Below, piece by piece: positions 16,111 to 25,605 of a DNA stretch of 64,000 nt. The DNA is taken from contig CAINED010000078.1 of assembly GCA_903847605.1 (NCBI GenBank), positions 1 to 64,000 of the forward strand, in the 5' to 3' direction. Below the pieces are notes generated by a model. It was not told the DNA's origin. It worked only from the letters and a program-made list of their open reading frames with translations, and did not search any database. Source of the DNA: an uncultured Hyphomicrobiales bacterium (GTDB lineage: Bacteria > Pseudomonadota > Alphaproteobacteria > Rhizobiales > Beijerinckiaceae). The stretch's first letter is position 1. Each line of letters starts with the position of its first letter. Position numbers and translations under genes: made by a program.

Positions 16111-19100
16111 TCACGAACACCCCGTCGTGCTGCCACACGTGTCGCACTTCAAACACGTCCCGTTCCGCACCAGCGTAAAGTTCTGGCACTCGGTGCAGGC
16201 CTCGCCGACATAGCCTTTCATGCGCGCCAGCGCGCGCTTGTCGGCCATGTCGTCACGCTTGGGAGTTGCCGCCGCATGCGTGCCTGCGGGCATGAAGTCG
16301 AGCGCGTCGATTCCGGCCGAGCCGCCGTCGCGATAGGCGGTGACTTCCGTTTCGGCGGGGCGCGCGTAGCTGACGACTTGCGTCGCCGCGCCATGGGTGC
16401 CGGTTGCCTTGCCCTGAATGAGCATGAGCCGGTCCTGCTTGCCGCGCACGAAGCCGGAGGAGACCAGCGGCGTTGCCGATTGCGGGGAGGGCGCATCCTC
16501 GCCGCCGAGTGCGGTGGAACCGATTTCCGGCGGCATCGCATGGGCGAGATCGTTGCGGCCGAGATAGCTGATGGCGAGTTCGCGGAACACGTAGTCGAGG
16601 ATCGACGTGGCGTTCTTGATCGCGTCATTGCCCTGCACGAAGCCGGCCGGCTCGAAGCGCGTGAAGGTGAAGGCGTCGACATATTCGTCGAGCGGCACGC
16701 CGTACTGCAGGCCGACCGAGATGGCGATGGCGAAATTGTTCATCAAGCTGCGGAAGGCCGCGCCTTCCTTGTGCATGTCGATGAAGATCTCGCCGATGCG
16801 GCCGTCCTCATATTCGCCGGTGCGCAGATAGACCTTGTGGCCGCCGACGACCGCCTTCTGGGTGTAGCCCTTGCGGCGATCGGGAAGACGCTCGCGCTCG
16901 CGCATGCGCTCGACACGCTCGACGATGCGCTCGACGATCTTTTCCGAGACCGCAGCGGCGCGCATGGCGGCCGGGGCGCGGATCAACTCCTCGACGGCGT
17001 CATCATCCTCGTCGTCCTCGTCGGAGATGAGTTGCGAGTTCAGCGGCTGCGACAGTTTCGAACCGTCGCGATAGAGCGCATTGGCCTTGAGGCCGAGACG
17101 CCAGGAGAGCATGTAGGCGTTCTTGCAATCCTCGACGCCCGCATCGTTGGGCATGTTGATCGTCTTGGAGATCGCGCCTGTGATGAAGGGCTGCGCCGCC
17201 GCGAGCATGCGGATGTGGCTCTCGTCGGAGAGGTAACGCTTGCCGGTGCGACCGCAGGGGTTGGCGCAATCGAAGACCTTGTAATGCTCCATCTTGAGAT
17301 GGGGCGCGCCTTCGAGAGTCATCGCGCCGCAGACATGGGTGTTGCAGGCCTCGATCTCGGCTTTCGAGAAGCCGAGGAAGGAAAGAAGCTCGAACGCCTG
17401 ATCATCCATCTTGTCGGCGGGCACTTTCAGCACGTCGCGCAAAAAGTCTTCGCCGATCGTCCACTTGTTGAAGACGAACTTGATGTCGAAGGCGGACGCC
17501 AGCGACTTCTCTAGCATGTCGAGTTTTTCGTCGGTGAATCCGCGCGCACGCAAGGTCGTGTGGTTGATGGCGGGGGCCTGCTTCAGGCTCGCGTGTCCTA
17601 CCGCGTAGGCTTCCATCTCGGCGATTTCCGAGGGCTTGTAGCCGAGCACCTTGAGCGCTTCCGGCACGGCGCGGTTGATGATCTTGAAATAGCCGCCGCC
17701 GGCGAGCTTCTTGAACTTCACGAGCGCGAAGTCCGGCTCGATGCCCGTGGTGTCGCAATCCATCACGAGGCCGATCGTGCCGGTCGGCGCGACCACGGTC
17801 GTTTGCGCATTGCGATAGCCGTGCTGTTCGCCGCCGGCGAGCGCGCGATCCCACGCGGCTTTGGCGCGGGCCGCGAGATCGGCGCCATTGTCGCCGAGGC
17901 GCGTCAGCGTGCCGTGATCGAGAGGCACCGGCAGGACGGCCAGCTTTTCGTAGCCCTCGCCATTGCCATAGGCGGCGCGGCGATGGTTGCGGATGACGCG
18001 CAGCATGTGCGGCGCGTTGCGCTTGTAATCGGGGAAGGGACCGAGTTCTTTCGCCATCTCGGCAGACGTCTCGTAGCAGACGCCGGTCATGATCGCGGTG
18101 AGCGCGGCGGTGATGGCGCGGCCTTCGTCGGAATCATAGCCGAGGCCGGAGGTCATCAGGAGGCCGCCGACATTGGCGTATCCCAATCCGAGCGTGCGGT
18201 ATTCGTAGGAGAGTTTGGCGATTTCCTTGGAGGGGAATTGCGCCATCATCACCGCGATTTCGAGCACGACGGTCCACAGGCGCACCGTGTGTTCGTAGGC
18301 GGCAAGATCGTAGCGGCCCGTCTCGACATCGCGGAACTGCAGCAGGTTCAGCGAGGCGAGGTTACAGGCGGTGTCATCGAGGAACATGTATTCGGAGCAG
18401 GGGTTCGACGCGATGATGTCGCCTGCCGCCGGGCACGTGTGCCAGTCGTTGATGGTGGTGTGAAACTGGATACCGGGATCGGCCGACGCCCATGCGGCAT
18501 AGGCGATCTTGTCCCAGAGGTCGCGGGCCTTGAGGGTTTTGTGGACCTTGCCGTCAGTGCGGCGCAGGAGCTGCCAGTCGCCGTCGTTCTCGACTGCGCG
18601 CAGGAAGTCGTCGGTGACGCGAACCGAATTGTTCGAGTTCTGGCCGGAGACGGTGAGATAGGCTTCGGAGTCCCAGTCGGTGTCGTAGGTGTCGAACTGG
18701 ATGTCGACATAGCCCTGCTTGGCGAACTGGATGACGCGCTTGATATAGTTGTCGGGCAGCTGGTCGCGGCGCGCAAGCTTGATCGCCTTCTTCAGCACCG
18801 GGTTCTTCTCCGGGTTGAAGCAGTCGTCGCCCGAGCCTTCGCAGTTGACGCAGGCCTTCATCACGGCCTGCATGTGCTTCTTGACGATCTTCGAGCCGGT
18901 GACGAGGGAGGCAACCTTCTCCTCCTCCTTCACCTTCCACGAGATGTAGTTCTCGATATCGGGATGATCGACATCGACGACGACCATTTTGGCCGCGCGG
19001 CGCGTGGTGCCGCCTGACTTGATCGCGCCCGCCGCGCGGTCGCCGATCTTGAGGAAGGACATGAGGCCCGAGGACTTGCCGCCGCCCGAGAGCTTCTCGT

Positions 19101-19824
19101 TCTCGCCGCGCAGGCGCGAGAAGTTCGAGCCGGTGCCCGAGCCATATTTGAACAGGCGCGCCTCGCGCACCCACAGGTCCATGATACCGCCCTCGTTGAC
19201 GAGATCGTCAGCGACCGACTGGATGAAGCAGGCGTGCGGCTGGGGATGTTCGTAGGCGCTCTTCGATTTCGTCAGCTTGCCGGTGAAGGGATCGACATAG
19301 AAATGGCCCTGTCCGGGACCATCGATGCCATAGGCCCAGTGCAGGCCGGTGTTGAACCATTGCGGCGAATTCGGCGCGGCGATCTGCTTGGCGAGCATGT
19401 AGCACATCTCGTCGTAGAAGGCCTGCGCGTCCTCCTCGGTGTTGAAGTACTTGCCTTTCCAGCCCCAGTAGGTCCACGTGCCCGCGAGACGGTTGAAGAC
19501 CTGCGTCGCCGTGGTTTCGCCGCCGTAGCGCTTCTCCTTTGGCAGGGCTTCGAGCGCGGCTTCGTCAGCCACCGAGCGCCACAGAAAGGAGGGGACGTCG
19601 TTCTCCTCGACCTTCTTCAGGATGGCGGGCACGCCGGCCTTGCGGAAATACTTTTGCGCGATGACATCCGACGCGACCTGCGACCAGCTTGCGGGCACGT
19701 CGATGCCGTCGAGCAGGAAGACGACCGAGCCGTCGGGATTGCGGATTTCACTTTTGGCCTTGCGGAATTCGAGTTCCGCATAGGGCGACTGACCTGCTTT
19801 GGTGTAGCGACGTTCGATCCGCAT
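16111..19824 (-). CDS. nrdJ: Adenosylcobalamin-dependent ribonucleoside-diphosphate reductase (class II)
   Basis: A 1237-residue enzyme reducing ribonucleotides to deoxyribonucleotides with AdoCbl as radical source, independent of oxygen. Start ATG 19824 gives the usual [14 protein letters not shown] 19830 is two codons upstream. Key parts: [15 protein letters not shown], the long insertion with [18 protein letters not shown], the active-site [21 protein letters not shown] region (thiyl-radical Cys in NPCSE), and [22 protein letters not shown]. The C-terminus has the TSCPD-type zinc segment ([16 protein letters not shown]). Length matches the long alphaproteobacterial form. No nrdAB or nrdE gene is in the window. 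The leader is long and GC-rich; I saw no cobalamin riboswitch or NrdR box. Confidence 0.96.
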   Translation of the reverse strand: MRIERRYTKAGQSPYAELEFRKAKSEIRNPDGSVVFLLDGIDVPASWSQVASDVIAQKYFRKAGVPAILKKVEENDVPSFLWRSVADEAALEALPKEKRYGGETTATQVFNRLAGTWTYWGWKGKYFNTEEDAQAFYDEMCYMLAKQIAAPNSPQWFNTGLHWAYGIDGPGQGHFYVDPFTGKLTKSKSAYEHPQPHACFIQSVADDLVNEGGIMDLWVREARLFKYGSGTGSNFSRLRGENEKLSGGGKSSGLMSFLKIGDRAAGAIKSGGTTRRAAKMVVVDVDHPDIENYISWKVKEEEKVASLVTGSKIVKKHMQAVMKACVNCEGSGDDCFNPEKNPVLKKAIKLARRDQLPDNYIKRVIQFAKQGYVDIQFDTYDTDWDSEAYLTVSGQNSNNSVRVTDDFLRAVENDGDWQLLRRTDGKVHKTLKARDLWDKIAYAAWASADPGIQFHTTINDWHTCPAAGDIIASNPCSEYMFLDDTACNLASLNLLQFRDVETGRYDLAAYEHTVRLWTVVLEIAVMMAQFPSKEIAKLSYEYRTLGLGYANVGGLLMTSGLGYDSDEGRAITAALTAIMTGVCYETSAEMAKELGPFPDYKRNAPHMLRVIRNHRRAAYGNGEGYEKLAVLPVPLDHGTLTRLGDNGADLAARAKAAWDRALAGGEQHGYRNAQTTVVAPTGTIGLVMDCDTTGIEPDFALVKFKKLAGGGYFKIINRAVPEALKVLGYKPSEIAEMEAYAVGHASLKQAPAINHTTLRARGFTDEKLDMLEKSLASAFDIKFVFNKWTIGEDFLRDVLKVPADKMDDQAFELLSFLGFSKAEIEACNTHVCGAMTLEGAPHLKMEHYKVFDCANPCGRTGKRYLSDESHIRMLAAAQPFITGAISKTINMPNDAGVEDCKNAYMLSWRLGLKANALYRDGSKLSQPLNSQLISDEDDEDDDAVEELIRAPAAMRAAAVSEKIVERIVERVERMRERERLPDRRKGYTQKAVVGGHKVYLRTGEYEDGRIGEIFIDMHKEGAAFRSLMNNFAIAISVGLQYGVPLDEYVDAFTFTRFEPAGFVQGNDAIKNATSILDYVFRELAISYLGRNDLAHAMPPEIGSTALGGEDAPSPQSATPLVSSGFVRGKQDRLMLIQGKATGTHGAATQVVSYARPAETEVTAYRDGGSAGIDALDFMPAGTHAAATPKRDDMADKRALARMKGYVGEACTECQNFTLVRNGTCLKCDTCGSTTGCS

Positions 19825-20535
19825 ATTCATCCCCGAATTGGCGCAGGCGCACGTCCTGCGTGAGGCCACGCTCGGCCCCGTCCCCCAGTTTGATTGTCCC
19901 TGAAACCTCGGCCGCCGTTACCGGCCTTTGCGGCCCGTCCGGCGTCCTGAAATCGTTTACGCGCGCTGTTGCCGTCTGTTGGCGGGCAGCCCGTCCGGGC
20001 GGCAGTTCAGCGTTAAGGAGAGAGTGCGGCGATTTCGGACGTTCGTCAAGATTTAGTATTGTGCTTGACGCGATACCGCAAAATGTTGTGGGGCGGCTGT
20101 GGAAAGCAGGGAATCGGCATCCGCTTAAGCCAAGTGTCTGACGAGTCGCGATTTTCGGCAAGAGGGCAACGCGGGCTTCGCCATAATTTCGGGCGAATCG
20201 GGCGGTTACCGCCTGTTAACAGTGTGCAGAACTTGTGGGACTTCCAAGGCCGGGACCCCAGCCCTTGTTGATGGCGGTGGATTTCGACGGGCGCTCGTTA
20301 ACAGGCGCACGCCCGCCTTTTCAGCGGTTTGGCGAGGGAATCGCCGGGCGCGGTTGTCTTTCGACGCGAAGACGCGCGGCGGTTGAAAATTCGGCCCTGC
20401 AATTTGCCGCAGCACCCATTTTGCCGACTGGACTTCGCCCGGCGGCGCGGCCATAGTCCGCCGCGCTTCGGGCGGCCTGCGCCGCATCGCACCATTCTCT
20501 AGGCGATCCATTGGACGCCTGTTTCGGACGCCGAC
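19825..20535. other. Divergent intergenic region between nrdJ and the NDUFA12 gene
   Basis: About 710 bases without a convincing gene. It must hold the promoters of nrdJ (minus) and the NDUFA12 gene (plus). GC-rich stretches near nrdJ (19860-19990) can form hairpins, for example GGCCTTTGCGGCC. A perfect 11-base inverted repeat lies at 20210-20220 and 20297-20307 (separate entry). I saw no B12 box, no clear NrdR site and no RNA gene motif. Confidence 0.6.
20210..20307. repeat. Spaced 11-base inverted repeat CGCCTGTTAAC / GTTAACAGGCG
   Basis: CGCCTGTTAAC at 20210-20220 and its exact complement GTTAACAGGCG at 20297-20307 are 76 bases apart. The left copy is itself part of the palindrome CTGTTAACAG (20213-20222). 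It could be a pair of sites for a dimeric regulator serving nrdJ or the NDUFA12 gene. This is seen directly; any function is a guess. Confidence 0.4.
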
Positions 20536-20943
20536 ATGAAATTCCTGCTGCAGTTCTTCACCTGGTGGAGCGGCCAGACGCTCAATACGCGATTCCATAC
20601 ATGGCGGAATGGCGAAAAGGTCGGCGAAGACCAGTTCGGCAACGTCTATTACCGCACGATAGGCGGCAAGATCGACCCGGCTCTCGGCTTCGAGCGCCGC
20701 TGGGTGATCTATAACGGCCAGAGCGAGGCTTCCATGGTGCCGCCCGGCTGGTATGGCTGGCTGCATCACACGTCCAACACGCCGCCGACGCAGGAAAGCT
20801 ACACGGCGAAAGAGTGGGAAATGCCGCATATTCCCAACATGACCGGCACGCCGGAAGCATGGCGTCCGCAGGGTTCGATGCTCAAGAGCGGCGTGCGTCC
20901 TGCGGCGACCGGCGACTATCAGGCGTGGACGCCAGGCTCGTGA
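20536..20943 (+). CDS. NADH:ubiquinone oxidoreductase subunit NDUFA12
   Basis: A 135-residue protein of the NDUFA12/B17.2 family, an accessory complex I subunit shared by alphaproteobacteria and mitochondria. Characteristic stretches: FFTWWSGQTLNTRFHTWRNG, DQFGNVYYRT, ERRWVIYNG, and PPGWYGWLHHTSNTPP with EMPHIPNMTGTPEAWRPQGS near the end (quoted in part). It sits on the matrix-like cytosolic arm of complex I. The next gene starts on a GTG overlapping its stop codon. Confidence 0.94.
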   Translation: MKFLLQFFTWWSGQTLNTRFHTWRNGEKVGEDQFGNVYYRTIGGKIDPALGFERRWVIYNGQSEASMVPPGWYGWLHHTSNTPPTQESYTAKEWEMPHIPNMTGTPEAWRPQGSMLKSGVRPAATGDYQAWTPGS

Positions 20944-21263
20944 GATTTTTCCCTCGCGCTGCGGCTGCGCTGACCCTTCCGCTCGTCTTCGCCGCCGCCC
21001 CGGCCTTCGCCCAGCCACGCGGCGACGCCTTCGCGGCGGCTTGCATGACCCGCAACAACATGACGGCGGCCATCTGCGCCTGCCAGTCGAAACTCGCGCG
21101 CGCCAATCTCGACCGGCGTGAGCAGCAGGCGGCGCTTCTGGCGCTGCGCGGCGACAAGGAAAACTTCGGCAAGCAGGTGCGTGCGATGGGGCAGGCGAAG
21201 GCGAAAACCTTCGAAGGCAAGATGGCGCGGCTTGGCCAGCAGTCCCGCGCGCAGTGCAAGTAG
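20940..21263 (+). CDS. Hypothetical secreted protein downstream of NDUFA12
   Basis: A 107-residue protein with a GTG start overlapping the NDUFA12 stop by four bases (GTGA), so translation is coupled. The Sec signal peptide (MRFFPRAAAALTLPLV to AFAQ) gives a mature protein of about 80 residues with cysteines in AACMTRN, AICACQS and AQCK, and a basic, helical character. I do not recognise a named family. Coupling with a complex I subunit gene is notable but does not prove a shared role. Confidence 0.65.
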   Translation: MRFFPRAAAALTLPLVFAAAPAFAQPRGDAFAAACMTRNNMTAAICACQSKLARANLDRREQQAALLALRGDKENFGKQVRAMGQAKAKTFEGKMARLGQQSRAQCK

Positions 21264-21280
21264 GCTAGGGTCAGCCCGAG

Positions 21281-21778
21281 TTACGCTCCCGCTGGCGTGC
21301 AGCGCCGCAACTCGAACATTTTCGCCATCTGCTGGCGCTTCGAGCCGGTCGGCGCTTGCAGGCCCTTCTTCGGATCGCGCATCTGCACGTCGCGCAGGGA
21401 AATGGAATCGCCGGATACCGTCAGCGTGATCGTGATGGTCGTTTGCGATAGCTCCTCGATTTTCTCAGCCGAGCGCGCCTCCAGCATCATGCGGGCGGAA
21501 GGTGCGAATTCGATTTCAATCGCCGATCCCTGGATTTCCATGGCGCGCACGTCGAGCACGTTGATTTCGCGGTTTTTGGAGCTCTGCACGAGCCGCTTGC
21601 GATCGAAACGCAGGGTGGGGCCGGAGCAATCGGCCCTGGCGCTCGCCAGACGCCATTGGCCCGCCAGCATGGGATGAACGGCCTGTTCCTCTGGTGTTTT
21701 CGGCTTGCAGGCCGAAATGGCAATGCTGAGCGCCGCCACGACAGGCAGGCCGATCCGGGCAATCACGACGCGCTCCAT
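21281..21778 (-). CDS. Hypothetical lipoprotein
   Basis: The protein has 165 residues from ATG 21778. The N-terminus is a lipoprotein signal: hydrophobic GLPVVAALSIAI followed by the lipobox ISAC at about residues 21-24. The rest carries GQWRLASARADCSG, a pattern of conserved beta strands and a C-terminal MFELRRCTPAGA. No family recognised. The frame stays open far upstream but that part overlaps the + strand DUF2155 gene and is not coding. It is convergent with the secreted gene at 20940. Confidence 0.65.
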   Translation of the reverse strand: MERVVIARIGLPVVAALSIAISACKPKTPEEQAVHPMLAGQWRLASARADCSGPTLRFDRKRLVQSSKNREINVLDVRAMEIQGSAIEIEFAPSARMMLEARSAEKIEELSQTTITITLTVSGDSISLRDVQMRDPKKGLQAPTGSKRQQMAKMFELRRCTPAGA

Positions 21779-21979
21779 GCGATCATTATTTCCGCCAACG
21801 CTAGGCGCGAAACCTGAACAAAGTTTCACCGCCCGCCCCGCCGGCCATGTTCCCGCCGGGATTTTGGGGCAGTGAGGCTGCCTCATCGCGGGCTGACGTT
21901 TGCGCGGGGTTCGTGGTAAACAGCGCCGGGGAATGTGCCGCGGGAATCGCCTGCAGGGCGCGTACGAGGTCAGGATTTC

Positions 21980-22762
21980 ATGCAACGGTCGATTTTTTCG
22001 CTGTTTTCGGGCGCGGCTGCGGGCGCTTTCGCCGTGCTGGCGTGCGGGCCCGCGCTGGCCGACAAGATCAAGCATCCCGTCGCCATTTTCGCCGGGCTCG
22101 ACAAGATCACGGGCCGGATCATCTCTTTCGAGGTCACCGTGGACGAGACCGTGCAGTTCGGCTCGCTGCATGTGACCCCGCGCGTCTGTTACACCCGCCC
22201 CCTGACCGAAGCCCCGCATACGACAGGGTTCGTCGAGGTCGAGGAGGTCGAGAAGGAAAACCAGTACAAGAAGATTTTTACCGGCTGGATGTTCGCAGCC
22301 AGCCCCGGCCTCAGCGCCGCCGAGCACCCCGTCTATGACGTGTGGCTGACCGACTGCAAGGGCGGCAAGGAAGTCATCAAGGAAGTTCGCGCCGTCGAGG
22401 AAACGCAGCCGGACGGGCGTCCGATCACCTCGGCCCCGGTCACGGTCGGCCCCGCAGGCCGGCAGCCCGATCTCCAGCCCGGAAACCAGCCGCAGCGTCC
22501 GGGGCGGCCCGGCCGCGACCAGACCCTCCCGGGCGGTCCCTTGCAGGCGAACCAGCCGCCGCCCGCCGCTTTCCCCCCCGGACAGCCACTTCCGCCCGCC
22601 GCCATTCAGCCGCGGCCCGGGGCGCCGATCCCGCCGGCGGCCATTCCGCAGCAGCGGGCGCAGGACCAGCGGCGCGCGCCGACGCAATCCTTCTTCCCGC
22701 AATTCCCGACGCGTCAGGCGCCAGCCTCGTCCCAGCGCGACAACAGCTATACTTCCAACTGA
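21980..22762 (+). CDS. DUF2155-family secreted protein
   Basis: The protein has 260 residues from ATG 21980 (AGGA upstream). It has a Sec signal peptide to about ALADK, then the DUF2155 core: HPVAIFAGLDKITGRI, FGSLHVTPRVCYTRP and HPVYDVWLTDCKGG with two cysteines. The last 100 residues are a proline/glutamine-rich low-complexity tail with repeated PPAA and PGQP elements. In Rhizobiales this gene regularly lies between the NDUFA12 and aat genes, as here. Function unknown; periplasmic. Confidence 0.88.
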   Translation: MQRSIFSLFSGAAAGAFAVLACGPALADKIKHPVAIFAGLDKITGRIISFEVTVDETVQFGSLHVTPRVCYTRPLTEAPHTTGFVEVEEVEKENQYKKIFTGWMFAASPGLSAAEHPVYDVWLTDCKGGKEVIKEVRAVEETQPDGRPITSAPVTVGPAGRQPDLQPGNQPQRPGRPGRDQTLPGGPLQANQPPPAAFPPGQPLPPAAIQPRPGAPIPPAAIPQQRAQDQRRAPTQSFFPQFPTRQAPASSQRDNSYTSN

Positions 22763-22798
22763 TCTGCGCTATCCTTCCTTCCCGAATGGAGGAATGGC

Positions 22799-23632
22799 AT
22801 GACAACGACAGTGGCCGTGATCGCGCCGGGCATGATGGGCGCGGGAGTCGGCGGGCGTCTGGCCTCGAAAGGCGCACGCGTCGTCACCTTGCTGGAAGGG
22901 CGCAGCGCCGCAACGCTGGAACGCGCCGCCAAGGCCAACATGCAGGGCGTGCGCGAGGCGGATGTCGCCGAAGCCGACATCGTGCTCTCCATCGTGCCGC
23001 CGGGCGAGGCGCTGGCGCTGGCGCAAAGACTCGCGCCGTACCTGGCGAAATCCGGCAAGAAGCCTGTTTATGTCGACTGCAACGCGGTCAATCCCGAAAC
23101 ATCTGTCGATGTGGGGCAGGCGCTCGCCGGAACGGACTGCGGCTATGTCGATGGGGGCATCATCGGCGGGCCGCCGCGCGAGGGCTTTAGCCCCGTGATC
23201 TACGTTTCCGGCCGCGAGGCGGAGAAGGCGCTGGCGCTGAACGAATTCGGCGTCACCTTCCGCAAGCTCGACGACGTCATCGGCACCGCCTCGGCGCTCA
23301 AGATGTGTTACGGCGGCATCACCAAGGGCGTCACCGCCATCGCAACGACGCTGGCGCTCGCCGCGAGCCGTCACGGCATCGCCGATGCGCTGCGCGCCGA
23401 AATGGCGGCGAGCCAGCCCAATCTTCTCGCGCATTTCCAGCGTTCCGTGCCCGACATGTTTTCCAAGGCCTGGCGCTGGGTGGACGAAATGGAAGAGATC
23501 GGCGTTTTTCTCGGCGATCGCGAGGAGCGCGACATCTACGAGGGCATCGCCGGGCTCTACGATCGCCTCGCGAATGACTATGATGGCGGCAAGGAAGAGA
23601 TCGAGGCGCTGGCGATGTTTTTCAGGAAGTGA
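22799..23632 (+). CDS. 6-phosphogluconate-dehydrogenase-like NAD(P)-binding oxidoreductase (DUF1932)
   Basis: A 277-residue cytosolic protein. The Rossmann motif is IAPGMMGAGVGGRLASKG near the N-terminus; the beta-hydroxyacid dehydrogenase substrate region is DGGIIGGPP, and the catalytic-helix region is ALKMCYGGITKGVTA, with lysines where the family has them. The C-terminal half fits the DUF1932 helical domain. The substrate is unknown. It lies between DUF2155 and aat, where most relatives have nothing, so it is an insertion into a conserved block. Confidence 0.82.
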   Translation: MTTTVAVIAPGMMGAGVGGRLASKGARVVTLLEGRSAATLERAAKANMQGVREADVAEADIVLSIVPPGEALALAQRLAPYLAKSGKKPVYVDCNAVNPETSVDVGQALAGTDCGYVDGGIIGGPPREGFSPVIYVSGREAEKALALNEFGVTFRKLDDVIGTASALKMCYGGITKGVTAIATTLALAASRHGIADALRAEMAASQPNLLAHFQRSVPDMFSKAWRWVDEMEEIGVFLGDREERDIYEGIAGLYDRLANDYDGGKEEIEALAMFFRK

Positions 23633-23647
23633 GTAGCCGGTTCGCAG

Positions 23648-24679
23648 TTATTGTACGGTCTTGCGCAACAAGACCGTGTTGTCGAAGACGAGATTGATCG
23701 TCCATATCCAGCGGCTGCCGGCAAAGGCTTCCGGGAAACGGTAGTAGGCGGGAAGGCCCAAGATGCCGACATCCTGATCGGTGTATTCGAAAGCGCGCGG
23801 CCATTTCGAATCGTCGAACGTGCGCTGCATCCAGCCTTCAGGGATTGGATAATGAACGGCGTAACATTTGTCCTGACATGTCGGGAGCTTGGCATGCGGA
23901 TGGATGCGGCCGAGTTGCGATGTGTCGTGGATGGCGCCGTATTCGGTAACCTCTGACGGCGAATTGAGTGGGCCAATATAAAACGACTGCGCCTTCCAAG
24001 AACTGTCGGTGACCGTTCCATCCGAGAAGCGCGCGATGAATCCGCCATCGCCGGAATGCCAATCGTTCTTCAGGAACACTTCCATGCCAAGACCGAGTTT
24101 GTCTTCCCAGTCCTGCGCAAGAACCGCAATCGTATAAGGCTTCTTCACGCGGAAACGCACCACATGAGAGTTGAAAGGAGTGAAGGGCGTGGCATCGACG
24201 CCCAGCAGCCTGCCGTTCACATAAAGCTCGAAGTAATTGTCAGCGACCATAAAGCCGGTGACGACTTCGCCATCGTTGTCGATGTCGATCACGGCGATCT
24301 TGCTCAAATCGACTTCCGCAAAATTGCGCGGCGTGACGCCGTTGCATTCGTTGTAGAGGTCTGGAAGTTTTGGCGCCGATTGATAATTGTTCGAAACCGG
24401 GACGGTAAGTGTCGCGCCATTCTGCGATGTAATTTCGCCCATCGGATTCTTGCGCAGATTCATTCCGGGCGCCGGGAACTTGCAGGGGGCGAGGTCTTCA
24501 ACTGTCGTTCGCGCGAGGCCTTGCGTGATCATGCGTTGCGGCGGCGGGTTGACGTCGGGCAGGGGCAGTTTCGAAGGCGGGCGAGGGCGCGGCGGCTCTT
24601 GCTGCGCGCTGCCGGCCCCCGAAACTAAAGTAATGAGAACTGCGCCCAATGCACGTGCGAGGCCGGACTTCATAGCCAT
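23648..24679 (-). CDS. Hypothetical secreted protein with galactose-binding-like features
   Basis: The protein has 343 residues from ATG 24679 (GGGGAGA 7 bases upstream). A signal peptide ends near GSAQQ and is followed by a proline-rich linker (EPPRPRPPSKLPLPD). The later part has alternating beta strands with FDDSKWPRAFEYTDQDVG and DNYFELYVNGRLLG, patterns seen in galactose-binding-like jelly-roll domains of glycoside hydrolases. Calcium-like DIDNDGEV is present. No catalytic motif seen. It is convergent to the oxidoreductase gene and probably extracellular or periplasmic. Confidence 0.65.
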   Translation of the reverse strand: MAMKSGLARALGAVLITLVSGAGSAQQEPPRPRPPSKLPLPDVNPPPQRMITQGLARTTVEDLAPCKFPAPGMNLRKNPMGEITSQNGATLTVPVSNNYQSAPKLPDLYNECNGVTPRNFAEVDLSKIAVIDIDNDGEVVTGFMVADNYFELYVNGRLLGVDATPFTPFNSHVVRFRVKKPYTIAVLAQDWEDKLGLGMEVFLKNDWHSGDGGFIARFSDGTVTDSSWKAQSFYIGPLNSPSEVTEYGAIHDTSQLGRIHPHAKLPTCQDKCYAVHYPIPEGWMQRTFDDSKWPRAFEYTDQDVGILGLPAYYRFPEAFAGSRWIWTINLVFDNTVLLRKTVQ

Positions 24680-24736
24680 GAACGTATCTCCCCAATCGCG
24701 CAAGCGTAACAATTGGGAATAGCTCTTGTAAATTGC

Positions 24737-25417
24737 CTATGCTGTTTCGGTACGCAGAATTTCCTGCGCCTCTCTTCCGCTCATCCTCTTGTCCTTCGGC
24801 CAGCGCAGGAAATCGGCTTGCAGGCCGAGCGCCGCGTCGAGGCGGCGATGGTATTCGTCGCGCGAGATTTCGATGGCGCCGAGCGTTGCAAGATGCGGCG
24901 TCACGAATTGCGTATCGAGCAGCGCAAATCCGCCGTGAATGAGCCGCGCGGCGAGATGCACGAGCGCGACCTTTGACGCGTCGGTCGCGCGGTGAAACAT
25001 GCTCTCGCCAAAAAACGCGCCGCCGATGCTCACGCCATAAAGGCCGCCGACGAGATTGTCGGCGTCATCGTAGCATTCGACCGTGTGCACGAAACCGAGG
25101 TGATAGAGCTGGCGGTAAAGCGTGCGGATGCGGTCGTTGATCCATGTGTCGCGCCGCCCTTTGCCGCGCGCCGCGCAGCCCTCGATCACCCCGTCGAAAT
25201 CGCGGTCGACATGCACGGCGAAGCGATCCGAGCGCACGACTTTCGCGAGCGAGTGCGAAACGACGATGCCATCGAGCGGAAAAACGCCGCGCTCCTCGGG
25301 ATCTACCCAGAAGAGGTTCGGATCGTCCTTGCTCTCGGCCATCGGAAACATGCCGATCGAATAGGCGCGCAGCAAAAGCTGCGGCGTAATCGGGGGCTGG
25401 TTCGCGGGCGAGGACAT
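24737..25417 (-). CDS. aat: Leucyl/phenylalanyl-tRNA-protein transferase
   Basis: The protein has 226 residues from ATG 25417. Family motifs are complete: [55 protein letters not shown] (in part), [18 protein letters not shown] and [16 protein letters not shown]. It transfers Leu or Phe to N-terminal Arg or Lys of proteins, making them N-degron substrates for ClpS/ClpAP. It is followed upstream by accC on the same strand, after a 190-base gap filled with a palindromic repeat. Confidence 0.95.
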   Translation of the reverse strand: MSSPANQPPITPQLLLRAYSIGMFPMAESKDDPNLFWVDPEERGVFPLDGIVVSHSLAKVVRSDRFAVHVDRDFDGVIEGCAARGKGRRDTWINDRIRTLYRQLYHLGFVHTVECYDDADNLVGGLYGVSIGGAFFGESMFHRATDASKVALVHLAARLIHGGFALLDTQFVTPHLATLGAIEISRDEYHRRLDAALGLQADFLRWPKDKRMSGREAQEILRTETA

Positions 25418-25453
25418 GGGGGGAAGAATAGCAGGGGCGGGCGGGCGCTGCAT

Positions 25454-25590
25454 CCTTCCCCTTCAGGGGAAGGTGTCAGCCGCAGGCTGACGGAAGGGGT
25501 TAGACACGAAGTTTAGTGGGGAGCTTAGCCGCGCATCTGCGCGACTTACCCCATCCGGCGCTACGTGCCACCTTCCCCTGAAGGGGAAGG
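25454..25590. repeat. Palindromic element between aat and accC
   Basis: Both ends carry the 20-base self-complementary unit CCTTCCCCTTCAGGGGAAGG (25454-25473 and 25571-25590). Inner inverted segments include GTCAGCCGCAGGCTGAC and CGCGCATCTGCGCG. It resembles the elements at 40368-40490 in layout. It interrupts what would otherwise be a continuous accBC-aat transcript. Confidence 0.75.
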
Positions 25591-25605
25591 ACGGCATTAC
25601 CGCAC

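Noticed and set aside
17560-19017. Long + strand open frame of 485 codons
   Set aside because: It lies wholly antisense to nrdJ; its low-complexity, His/Arg/Asp-rich translation is the usual shadow of a GC-rich gene.
21779-22702. Upstream extension of the lipoprotein gene at 21281
   Set aside because: The frame is open but antisense to the DUF2155 gene; the lipoprotein signal at 21778 marks the real start.
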